Below, one piece after another: positions 15,047 to 22,332 of a DNA stretch of 64,000 bases. The notes below the pieces were generated by a model. That model had not been told where the DNA came from and made no database searches. It saw only the letters and a program-made list of their open reading frames with translations. Numbering within the stretch: position 1 is the stretch's first letter; every line of letters starts with the position of its first letter. Position numbers and translations under genes: made by a program. The DNA comes from Deltaproteobacteria bacterium (GTDB lineage: Bacteria > Myxococcota_A > Polyangia > JAAYKL01). Location of the stretch: contig JAUVDV010000019.1 in the NCBI GenBank assembly GCA_030595125.1, positions 1 through 64,000 of the forward strand. The letters run 5' to 3'.

Positions 15047-15060
15047 GGTGCGTACGCACC
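15047..15060. promoter_or_regulatory. Perfect 14-bp palindrome before the porin gene
   Basis: GGTGCGTACGCACC reads the same on both strands with no spacer, ending 16 bases before the porin ATG and just upstream of its AGAGGAGGT site. Lacking a loop, it is more likely a protein-binding site than an RNA hairpin, and its position would suit a repressor. Confidence 0.45.
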
Positions 15061-15076
15061 AGAGGAGGTATCGGGG

Positions 15077-16582
15077 ATGAAAAGGTTATTCAAGTGGCTT
15101 TCCATCGGACTCGTGGCCCTCGGTTTAGTGTTGCTGCTTCCCGTTTCGGCCTATGCGGCTACTCCGGAGGAAGATGAGAAAGAGGACGACAAGGACGCCG
15201 AGAAGAAATCCGACGAGGATTCCGACGAGGACAAAGACGCAGAAGAGGGCGACGCAGAAGAGGACGCCGCCGAAGAGGAAGACACCGAAGAGGAAGAAAA
15301 CGCCGCCCTTTTCGGAGCAGACGATGAGCTGCCGGCTTCTGATGAGGAGGCCGAGGCTGAGGCAGAGCCCGAGAAAGCCCGGGTGCTGCACGGCGAGTAT
15401 ATGAAGAGCATCACGTTCTCCACGGACGACGGATGGTTCAAGTTCCAGCCTCGCGGATGGGTCCAGCCCCGCTATGGGCTCCATATCAACGGTGAAGCGA
15501 GTGACGAACTCGCTGGCAGCGGATTCTCGCTGAAGAGAGCGCGGTTTGGTTTTCAGGCGCACATGTTCGACTTCGCCCGCGTATATCTGGACACGGGTTG
15601 GAGCAAGGGTAACGCCAACCTCGTGGACTTCTTCATCGATGTTGATCCGTTTGACGGCATGGTTGCCCTCCGGGCCGGATACTTCCGCCCCTGGTTCGGT
15701 CGTCAGTTGCTGATGGCCACCACCCAGCTTCAGATGATCGAGTACGCCCAGGCCTGGCAAGATGAATGGCTCGGCCTCGATCTCGGCCGAGACCTGGGCT
15801 TCGGGCTGTTCGGCATGATCGCCGACACGGTAGAGTACGGACTGGGTGTATGGAACGGTCGTGAGGGATTCAGCCTCGGACCGAGGTTCTCGCCCAACGG
15901 CGTCCCGGCCCCAGCCAACATCGACTACATGTTAGGCGGCCGCATCGCGGTTCATCCTCTGGCCCCCATGGGCGTCGGCACCACGCTGCCCCTCGGGGAC
16001 GTATCCGATACCGCCATCTCCGACAAGCCGGCCCTCTCCCTCGGCGTGGCCATGCTCTACAACAAGCGCCACGACAGAGATATCTTTATCCCGAGCCTCG
16101 GAGCGTACAATCTCTACTACGACTCCCAGCTCAAGTTCGGCGTGGACCTCGGATTCAAGATGAAGGGCCTCTCGGTACTCGGCGAGTTCTTCCTGACCAA
16201 GGTCAGCATTCAGGACGATGCGCACCCGGATATCAAAACTGCGGTGACTGCGTACAACGATTCCGCCTCCGATCCCTGGAACATCGACGGCACGGGCATC
16301 GGCGCATACGGGCAGGTCGGTTACTTTATCCTCCCGCACCAGCTCGAAGCGGCCGTTCGCTTCGACATGGTCGATGAGAACACGGATTTGCGCGGAACCC
16401 GGCTCTTCCCGGGCGCGGGCCTTACCTATTACTTCTTCGGCAACAACCTCAAGGCCCAGCTCATGTACCGCATCAACGTTGGAACAGGCTACGAGGAAAT
16501 GGATCCGACCACGAGTCTCCCGGATGCCGGTTACATCGACACAACTCACGATATCTTCCTCATGCTCCAAGCGGCAATCTAA
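15077..16582 (+). CDS. OprO/OprP-like phosphate-selective porin family protein
   Basis: 501 residues. AGAGGAGGT and the signal peptide (LGLVLLLPVSAYAATP) fix the start. After cleavage comes a 70-residue, extremely acidic segment (Asp/Glu/Lys), then a barrel domain: FKFQPRGWVQPRYGLHINGE, FSLKRARFGFQAHMFDFARVYLDTGW, VALRAGYFRPWFGRQLL. The RG.vQ.ry....G....F.lrRAr....g pattern and the later GYF.PWFGR stretch are those of the Porin_O_P family, which forms trimeric channels for phosphate or polyphosphate. The substrate here is not known. It is followed after 24 bases by a CBS-domain protein. Confidence 0.8.
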   Translation: MKRLFKWLSIGLVALGLVLLLPVSAYAATPEEDEKEDDKDAEKKSDEDSDEDKDAEEGDAEEDAAEEEDTEEEENAALFGADDELPASDEEAEAEAEPEKARVLHGEYMKSITFSTDDGWFKFQPRGWVQPRYGLHINGEASDELAGSGFSLKRARFGFQAHMFDFARVYLDTGWSKGNANLVDFFIDVDPFDGMVALRAGYFRPWFGRQLLMATTQLQMIEYAQAWQDEWLGLDLGRDLGFGLFGMIADTVEYGLGVWNGREGFSLGPRFSPNGVPAPANIDYMLGGRIAVHPLAPMGVGTTLPLGDVSDTAISDKPALSLGVAMLYNKRHDRDIFIPSLGAYNLYYDSQLKFGVDLGFKMKGLSVLGEFFLTKVSIQDDAHPDIKTAVTAYNDSASDPWNIDGTGIGAYGQVGYFILPHQLEAAVRFDMVDENTDLRGTRLFPGAGLTYYFFGNNLKAQLMYRINVGTGYEEMDPTTSLPDAGYIDTTHDIFLMLQAAI

Positions 16583-16606
16583 CACCTCGATTCCAGGAGG
16601 CTCCAA

Positions 16607-17047
16607 TTGAAAATCGGCGACGTCATGAACAAAAAGCCGACGCATATTGTCAACACGTCCACCTTCCGGCAGGCCGCTAGCCTGGTCTCCGATCTTCAGG
16701 TGAGCGACCTGATGGTCGTGGACGATGACGGCATGTTCCTCGGTGTCCTGTCCGAAGGCGATCTGATCCGTTCGACCCTGCCCGGTTACGACGACCTCAT
16801 GCGGGACGGCACTTCTCTCAAGGGCGCCTGGAAGGTCTTTCTGGAAAAGGGACAGGAGCTCGCGAACAATCCCATTCATGAGCTTATCATCGGCGCCCCG
16901 GTCACCTTCTCCTCCTCCGACGAATTGCTGAAGGCGGCTTCCACCATGATCAACAAGCAGATCCGGGTGTTGCCCGTCATCGACGACGGCAAGCTCGTTG
17001 GCACCATCTCCCGTGGAGATCTCTGCAAGGCCGTACTCGGCGAGTAA
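16607..17047 (+). CDS. Two-CBS-domain protein
   Basis: 146 residues starting at TTG 16607 with CAGGAGG upstream. CBS motif 1 is at residues 7-57 (DVMNKKPTHIVNTSTFRQAASLV...LVV..DG.FLGVLSEGDLI) and CBS motif 2 at about 90-143 (IGAPVTFSSSDELLKAASTMI...RVLPVIDDGKLVGTISRGDL). Paired CBS motifs form a Bateman module that binds adenosine nucleotides. With no attached effector domain, it probably regulates another protein in trans. It is likely cotranscribed with the porin. Confidence 0.85.
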   Translation: MKIGDVMNKKPTHIVNTSTFRQAASLVSDLQVSDLMVVDDDGMFLGVLSEGDLIRSTLPGYDDLMRDGTSLKGAWKVFLEKGQELANNPIHELIIGAPVTFSSSDELLKAASTMINKQIRVLPVIDDGKLVGTISRGDLCKAVLGE

Positions 17048-17070
17048 CCTCCCGAACGGACGCCTCTCTT

Positions 17071-18252
17071 TTACCGTAAACGATCCTCGAAGTACTTGTT
17101 GAGCAGTTGCGCCGCGAAGGCGGCAGATTTAATGCGCCACTTTGGCTCGTTGACCACCAGAACCGACAGGGCCACCTCGGGATCGTCCGCCGGGGCGATC
17201 GCCATGAACCAGCTATAGGCCCTGTAGGGTTTGCGACCGGTGAGCGTACCTGTCTTGCCCGCTATCTCCATGCCGGGAAGGAACGGGGCCCCGGCGCGAT
17301 CCCTGAAGGCTTTTCGCGCGGTCCCCTTGCGCACCGTATAGGTCATGGCGCCCCGCAAAGCCCTCGCTGTGCTTGCGCTGATCGGACGCCCGACGAACTC
17401 CGGCGCGCCCTCGTAGATGGTGTTCCCCTTGTCATCCAAAACCTCATCGATGATGTACGGCCGCAACATGGCCCCGCCCTGCGCCACCGCCTGCGCGATC
17501 ACTGCGGCATGAATCGGCGACATATGCGTGTGCCAGAACCCGGCAGCGGTCCGTGCCCGCTCGAGCCTGTCTTTCGGAACATCCGCCTCGGATTTACCGA
17601 TAGCAATATCGAAAGGGATCTCCCTGTTGAATCCAAAACGATTCGCATACTCCTCCAACACTCCGGGATCCAGATTTCGATCTGACAACTTGGCGAAGAT
17701 CGAATTGATGGAGCGGCCCAGAGCGGCCTCGAGGCTCGCACATGCGGAATCATCCCTTTGAGAATCCTCGAGGTTGTGGATCCTCAGTTTCTGGGATCCT
17801 CCGTGGTAACAAGTTTTTGTGTCCAGGGTGACTCCTCCGCGCTCTAGCAGCGCCGAGGTTGTGACTATCTTGAACAACGATGCCGCCGGGGGCGAAGGAT
17901 CGAATGCCACCGACGGGATCTGCGCCGATCGAGGATTGCCCAGGTATTGCGACAGCGTGATGACGCGGCCGGTACGGGAGTTCAACATCACCGCAGCCCC
18001 GGCGGGGACATCGTACCTGGCGAAGAGTCGATCCGTGAAACGCTGCATCTTTGGGTCCACTGTGAACCGGGTGATCCTTCCGTCGTCGTGCTCCTGTACG
18101 AAGCCCGATCCGTCGAATCTCATCTTGTTCAGGGAGACTCCCTCCAGCGCGGGGATGTCCTTGCCCGCCGGCCGCTCGGGCGCGGCTTTTGAAGCGGCGA
18201 CCACGATCGCAAGAAAGACAGCAATGGTAATTCCGGGGCGTATGGATGACAT
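17071..18252 (-). CDS. Penicillin-binding protein, transpeptidase domain
   Basis: 393 residues with an N-terminal signal/anchor (ITIAVFLAIVVAASKAA). The active-site triad of the penicillin-binding fold is complete: SLFK (Ser125, Lys128), SIN (181-183) and KTGT (333-336). It matches the transpeptidase half of FtsI/PBP2-type enzymes that cross-link peptidoglycan, but it lacks their N-terminal dimerisation domain, so it is a stand-alone transpeptidase or a regulator of one. AGCGGAGG precedes the ATG by 4 bases. A beta-lactamase-like role is less likely given VAAL..ALLERG and MTYTVRKGTA features. Confidence 0.85.
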   Translation of the reverse strand: MSSIRPGITIAVFLAIVVAASKAAPERPAGKDIPALEGVSLNKMRFDGSGFVQEHDDGRITRFTVDPKMQRFTDRLFARYDVPAGAAVMLNSRTGRVITLSQYLGNPRSAQIPSVAFDPSPPAASLFKIVTTSALLERGGVTLDTKTCYHGGSQKLRIHNLEDSQRDDSACASLEAALGRSINSIFAKLSDRNLDPGVLEEYANRFGFNREIPFDIAIGKSEADVPKDRLERARTAAGFWHTHMSPIHAAVIAQAVAQGGAMLRPYIIDEVLDDKGNTIYEGAPEFVGRPISASTARALRGAMTYTVRKGTARKAFRDRAGAPFLPGMEIAGKTGTLTGRKPYRAYSWFMAIAPADDPEVALSVLVVNEPKWRIKSAAFAAQLLNKYFEDRLR

Positions 18253-18307
18253 GTAACCTCCGCTTCGAGGTTACGCGGCCTGGATATCAATGGTCAAAAA
18301 ACTGGTC

Positions 18308-19402
18308 CTAGATAAGGCCACCAAGAAGAGACAGAATTCCGGCGTTGGAAACGAGTCCGCCCGCTGCAACGGCGTCGCACGAGGTGATCGGGTTGGCGTT
18401 ATCCATTCCAAAGGCGTTGAAATCCTCGTCGTCGCCATCCGCGTCACTATCTCCGTCCGAATCGGTATCGGAATCGGTATCGGAATCGGTATCCGAGTCG
18501 GAATCGGAATCGGAATCGGTATCGGTATCGGAATCGGTGTCGGTGTCTACGTCGGTGTCACCCCCTTCGCCCAACGCGTGACCGGTCCATGCTATGACCT
18601 GATCGTTAATCCAGGAATAGTAGTAGGGGACGGTCACGGAGTAGTTACCTTCACTGGTAAGGCAGTACTCCCCACCGAAGGAGGTCACGCCCGTAACGGC
18701 GGGTCCGGCGCTTGTGGTGGTGAAGAACGGGCCACCCGAATCTCCCTGGCAGGTTCCCGAATCTCCACCAAGCTCGATGACGTCGGACCAGACACCAAGG
18801 ACATTTGTGGAGCCGGATCGATGGATGCCGGATCCGGATCCCGTGACGTTGTTGCCGTAACCCACCACCGTGCCGGACTCACCAGTTGAGACGCCGGTCG
18901 ATCGAACTGCGTAGATCTCCGGAATCGGCGAGTAGGCGTACCCGGCCACGTGGATGAGCGCCAGGTCGATGGCGCCGCCGCCGACGGAACCGGTCCAGTC
19001 GGGATGATCGACGACCGCCGTGGCCCCCTGGAAATACCAGACAACTTGCGACGAAATGTCGAGGTCGGCGCCCCCCAGAATATTGAGGCTCTCGGGGCTG
19101 TTCAGGACATTGTTGCCTGTCGAGGGGTTGTAGACGCAATGGCCGGCAGTGAGGATCACCTCCGGGTCGATGAAGGTGCCGGTGCACAGGCCGCCGCTCT
19201 GCTGGTTGTAGACCGCAATCACACCCTGCCACGTGTTGTAGCCGGTGGGCGTACCGTTGGTTATGCCGTAATGACCGGGCATCTCCGCGTCGGACAGTTT
19301 CAGATCCACGTCGTGCCCGGGCGGCAATTCCTCACATCCGACGCCCACAAGAAAAACGACCGACATCATTGCAACAACAACTACTCTACGTGAAATGCTC
19401 AT
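18308..19402 (-). CDS. Trypsin-like serine protease lipoprotein with Asp-rich C-terminal tract
   Basis: The ATG at 19402 is chosen because GAGGGAAAG lies upstream; an in-frame TTG would add nine residues. A signal peptide ends at lipobox VGC. The S1 (chymotrypsin) domain has all three catalytic residues: TAGHC, DLALI and CQGDSGGP. The domain is followed by about 45 residues of Asp-Thr/Asp-Ser repeats and then a short tail, ITSCDAVAAGG plus a hydrophobic GILSLLGGLI, lacking a terminal basic cluster. The protease probably acts at or outside the outer membrane. The tail looks like a sorting or anchoring signal but does not match MYXO-CTERM exactly. Confidence 0.85.
   Translation of the reverse strand: MSISRRVVVVAMMSVVFLVGVGCEELPPGHDVDLKLSDAEMPGHYGITNGTPTGYNTWQGVIAVYNQQSGGLCTGTFIDPEVILTAGHCVYNPSTGNNVLNSPESLNILGGADLDISSQVVWYFQGATAVVDHPDWTGSVGGGAIDLALIHVAGYAYSPIPEIYAVRSTGVSTGESGTVVGYGNNVTGSGSGIHRSGSTNVLGVWSDVIELGGDSGTCQGDSGGPFFTTTSAGPAVTGVTSFGGEYCLTSEGNYSVTVPYYYSWINDQVIAWTGHALGEGGDTDVDTDTDSDTDTDSDSDSDSDTDSDTDSDTDSDGDSDADGDDEDFNAFGMDNANPITSCDAVAAGGLVSNAGILSLLGGLI
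18447..18558 (-). repeat. 6-bp periodic repeat encoding Asp-Ser/Asp-Thr in the protease
   Basis: On the plus strand the units read GGAATCGGTATC and variants. It encodes the acidic spacer of the serine protease and is the same repeat class as 4196-4425 and 56620-56682. Confidence 0.75.
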
Positions 19403-19516
19403 TAATATGCTCTTTCCCTCATCGGGCAACGGGTAACACTGACATCAGTGGCATTGTACCACAATTCCGGGTAACGGCATTGAGTGAATTGATGGATTTC
19501 CCGATGGGCGAAAGTT

Positions 19517-19918
19517 TTATCGCTTGGAGAACTGGAAGGACTTGCGGGCGCCGGCCTTGCCGTATTTTTTGCGCTCGACGATACGGGCATCGCGGGTGAG
19601 AAATCCTGCCTTCTTGAGCGACGCACGCCGCTCGGGATCGGCCACGCAGAGCACCTTGGCAATGCCAAACTTTATTGCGTCGGCCTGCGCCGAGGACCCA
19701 CCACCGTGCACGTTGACGTGAAAATCGTACTGACCGTCTGCCTCAACCAGCTCCAGCGGCTGACGCATGATCATTCTCGAAATGATGCGGGGAAAGTAGA
19801 TTTCCTCCGTCCGGCGGTTGACAACGATGTTCCCTGTTCCGGGAGTCATCCATATTCGCGCCACGGCTCTCTTGCGCTTGCCGGTGGCATACCAACGCTG
19901 TTCGGTGCTATCGGTCAT
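19517..19918 (-). CDS. rpsI: 30S ribosomal protein S9
   Basis: 133 residues. The opening [20 protein letters not shown] and the close [29 protein letters not shown] are the universally conserved ends of S9, whose basic C-terminal tail reaches the P-site tRNA. Full length for a bacterial S9. It follows rplM after 18 bases, the standard L13-S9 operon. Confidence 0.97.
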   Translation of the reverse strand: MTDSTEQRWYATGKRKRAVARIWMTPGTGNIVVNRRTEEIYFPRIISRMIMRQPLELVEADGQYDFHVNVHGGGSSAQADAIKFGIAKVLCVADPERRASLKKAGFLTRDARIVERKKYGKAGARKSFQFSKR

Positions 19919-19936
19919 CGACCCGTACCTCTCGTT

Positions 19937-20371
19937 CTAGAGATCCAGTTTCTCGGCCTTCTGCGCCACGTAACCATGCTCCGGGCAGGGGCCTGCATGT
20001 ATTTTGAGCTTGCTCAACATCACTCTACCAAGCTTTGTCTTGGGCAACATACCCTTGACCGCAAGCTTCATCAGATCACCCGGCTTCTGCTCCAATATCT
20101 CACGCGCACTTGTAGAAACAAGGCCGCCCATCCAGCCGGTATGGCGATAGTACATTTTGCCGTCGAGCTTGTTTCCGGTCAACTCCACCTTGGCCGCATT
20201 GACGATTACAATGTAATCACCAGTGTCCACATGGGGAGTATAGGAAGGCTTGTTCTTGCCCTGAAGGATAGTCGCCACCTTGCTGGCAGTTCTGCCCAGT
20301 GGCTTCCCTGCTGCATCGACGATGAACCACCGGGCATCTACTTCGCCCGGCTTGGCACTGTAAGTCCGCAT
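19937..20371 (-). CDS. rplM: 50S ribosomal protein L13
   Basis: 144 residues from the ATG at 20371, preceded by GGAG six bases upstream; an in-frame TTG further up is less likely. Conserved L13 signatures include WFIVDAAGKPLGRTASKVATIL, YTPHVDTGDYIVIVNA, GWMGGLVS and the VKGMLPKTKLGR block. L13 is an early assembly protein of the large subunit. It starts the rplM-rpsI operon, which is driven from the promoter at 20455-20483. Confidence 0.97.
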   Translation of the reverse strand: MRTYSAKPGEVDARWFIVDAAGKPLGRTASKVATILQGKNKPSYTPHVDTGDYIVIVNAAKVELTGNKLDGKMYYRHTGWMGGLVSTSAREILEQKPGDLMKLAVKGMLPKTKLGRVMLSKLKIHAGPCPEHGYVAQKAEKLDL

Positions 20372-20454
20372 TGTCTGCTCCAACCTGAATTATTCTCGTT
20401 ACCTGCAGGGCGCACGTCGTTCTGGTGAACGCGCCACCCTCCGCAGAGCGCTCC

Positions 20455-20483
20455 TTATTAGTCTGAAGGCATGGGGCTGTCAA
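20455..20483 (-). promoter_or_regulatory. Sigma-70-type promoter of rplM-rpsI
   Basis: On the minus strand, TTGACA (20483-20478), a 17-base spacer and TAATAA (20460-20455). The -35 is consensus and the -10 differs at few positions. The predicted start near 20448 leaves a leader of about 75 nt before rplM. The -35 overlaps the last base of a hairpin at 20483-20497. Confidence 0.75.
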
Positions 20484-20504
20484 GCGGAGAATCCGCTGTT
20501 TTTT
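20483..20504 (+). terminator. Intrinsic terminator on the plus strand
   Basis: AGCGGA-GAA-TCCGCT followed by G and six T. It is a textbook stem with U-tract for plus-strand transcripts, yet both flanking genes are on the minus strand. It may stop antisense transcription emerging from rplM. Confidence 0.55.
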
Positions 20505-20544
20505 CAACGGGGTTATCGAGAAGATGCACTCTTCGCACCAGGGC

Positions 20545-20829
20545 CTACAAGAGCATGAAGTCCTTTGGGGATTCCAGAACCGTAGCTGAAAGCTCGGCGT
20601 AGGAACGATTCACCTCGTCGTTGAGGGTCGCGCCCTTTGTCATTACTTCCTTCAGGAATTCCTCTATTTGCTTGAATTCGGTCCACTTGGTTACAAAATC
20701 ATCATATTTCAATTTCCGGATCAGTCTGCCCTGAAACCGCACCGTCTCCTTGAAATCAGCCTCGCCGAACATCTGCTCGAACTTTTCCAAGTATCGTTTG
20801 TAAACATCGAGAAGCCCATCCCTGTTCAT
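20545..20829 (-). CDS. Small helical protein coupled to hutI
   Basis: 94 residues, predicted mostly alpha-helical (LLDVYKRYLEKFEQMFGEADFKETVRFQGRLIRKLKYDDFVTKWTEF), no signal peptide. Its ATG overlaps the hutI stop (ATGA), so the two are translationally coupled. I do not recognise the family. Coupling to imidazolonepropionase is suggestive, but no histidine-degradation motif is present. Confidence 0.65.
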   Translation of the reverse strand: MNRDGLLDVYKRYLEKFEQMFGEADFKETVRFQGRLIRKLKYDDFVTKWTEFKQIEEFLKEVMTKGATLNDEVNRSYAELSATVLESPKDFMLL

Positions 20830-22091
20830 ACTGGCGTTCCCTCCACAATCACTTTTCCGTCCATCACGACGGCCATCGTATGGTTGACACCGAAATGATA
20901 GAGGAAAGCACGAAAATCTGGAATAGACAAAAGAAGAAGATCCGCCTTTTTTCCGGAAACCAGGCTCCCTACCCTATCCGACATGCCGATTGCAAGAGCG
21001 GCGTTCGACGTGATCCCCTGCCATGCCTCGGCGCAATCGAGCCCCATGCGGGCCACTCCCATGGACGCCATCAGGGGAAGATTCTCCGACCGGGAACTGC
21101 CCGGGTTATTGTCGGTGGCCAGGGCCACCCGCACACCGGCGTCTGCAAATCGGCGACCGTCGGGAAAGCTGTCACGCAACGAGAACGCGGCGCCGGGAAG
21201 CAGGTTGGCAACGATTCCGCCACGGGCCATGGCCTCGACATCCTCATTGGACACAACCTCCAGGTGATCCGCGCTCAGGCCTCCGAGTTCGGCCAGGAGC
21301 CCGGGCCCCCCCTGGTCGGTGAACTGGCCGGCGTGGATCTTCGGAGCCATTCCATTATTCGAGGCGGCGACGAGAATGGCCCTGGCCTCATCAGCGGTGA
21401 AGGCGCCCTCGTCCAGGAAGACGTCACACGCAACGGCGAGCTTCTCTCCTGCTATTTGCGGGATCATCTCCCGAACCACAAGATCGACGTACTCGCCGCG
21501 CCTGTCCTTGAATTCCTGCGGCACCACGTGGGCGCCCAGGAACGTGGGAACAAGTCGAATGGGCTGTTCCTCATCGAGTTGCCTTACCGCGGTCAGGATC
21601 TTGATCTCGGCGTCCAGGGAAAGCCCGTACCCGCTCTTGATTTCCATGGTGGTGACACCGAAGCGCAATGCGCGCGCCAACCTGGGCAACGCCAGGCTGA
21701 CCAGATCCTCGAGGGCGGCATCCCGGGTCGAGCGAACAGTCGAGTGTATCCCTCCTCCCGCCGCCAGAATATCCAGGTACGACGCCCCGCGCATACGCAT
21801 CCCGAACTCCAGGTGACGGCTGCCGGCAAAGACCGCGTGGGTATGCGGATCGACCAGGCCGGGGGATACGACACAACCGCGAGCATCGATTGTTTTTTGC
21901 GCACGGTACGAGTCGAGGATCTTTTCGGTAGAGCCGACATCCACAATCTCCGTGCCCTGAATCGCCAGCGCACCGTCCGGGATCACGCCGATCCGGGCAG
22001 CCTCGGAATCGTCGTCGCCAACAGCCGCAAGGCGTGGATCCATCGTCAATAGTTGGCTGGCGCCGTGGACAATCAGATCGATCTCGGTCAT
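20826..22091 (-). CDS. hutI: Imidazolonepropionase
   Basis: 421 residues, normal for HutI of the amidohydrolase superfamily. The metal-binding HxH motif is in GLVDPHTHAVFAGSRHLEFGMRMRGASYLDI, followed by AAGGGIHSTVRSTR, both diagnostic. FLGAHVVP, IHAGQFTDQGG and LATDNNPGSSRSENLPL provide further metal and substrate residues. It hydrolyses imidazolone-5-propionate to formiminoglutamate, the third step of histidine breakdown. No hutH, hutU or hutG is in the window; the only partner here is a coupled 94-residue protein. Confidence 0.94.
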   Translation of the reverse strand: MTEIDLIVHGASQLLTMDPRLAAVGDDDSEAARIGVIPDGALAIQGTEIVDVGSTEKILDSYRAQKTIDARGCVVSPGLVDPHTHAVFAGSRHLEFGMRMRGASYLDILAAGGGIHSTVRSTRDAALEDLVSLALPRLARALRFGVTTMEIKSGYGLSLDAEIKILTAVRQLDEEQPIRLVPTFLGAHVVPQEFKDRRGEYVDLVVREMIPQIAGEKLAVACDVFLDEGAFTADEARAILVAASNNGMAPKIHAGQFTDQGGPGLLAELGGLSADHLEVVSNEDVEAMARGGIVANLLPGAAFSLRDSFPDGRRFADAGVRVALATDNNPGSSRSENLPLMASMGVARMGLDCAEAWQGITSNAALAIGMSDRVGSLVSGKKADLLLLSIPDFRAFLYHFGVNHTMAVVMDGKVIVEGTPV

Positions 22092-22231
22092 TGTTCGTCT
22101 CCCTTATCTGGTGTGCAAAGGGGCCGCAAATTGGCTGATGTTGAATTACTGCGTACCATTTTCAGTCGATCCTTAGAGGATTTGCTGTTTTTCGGGTGGA
22201 AAGGAGTTGGTCATTTATTTCACAGGAACTA

Positions 22232-22260
22232 TTGACTAGAACGTATTGTTTTTCAATATT
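22232..22260 (+). promoter_or_regulatory. Possible promoter of the TIG-repeat gene
   Basis: TTGACT (22232-22237), 17 bases, AATATT (22255-22260), in an AT-rich intergenic stretch. The start codon is 72 bases downstream. The 240-base gap 22092-22332 holds no other gene I can support. Confidence 0.4.
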
Positions 22261-22332
22261 GATCCAAATTTCAATTCGGAGCGTTTCAATGTTGTTGGTT
22301 GAAAACTCCGTATAACCTCGCTGGAGGACTAA

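Noticed and set aside
14887-15105. Minus-strand frame across the porin leader
   Set aside because: No ribosome-binding site, overlaps the porin signal peptide and has no plausible protein composition.
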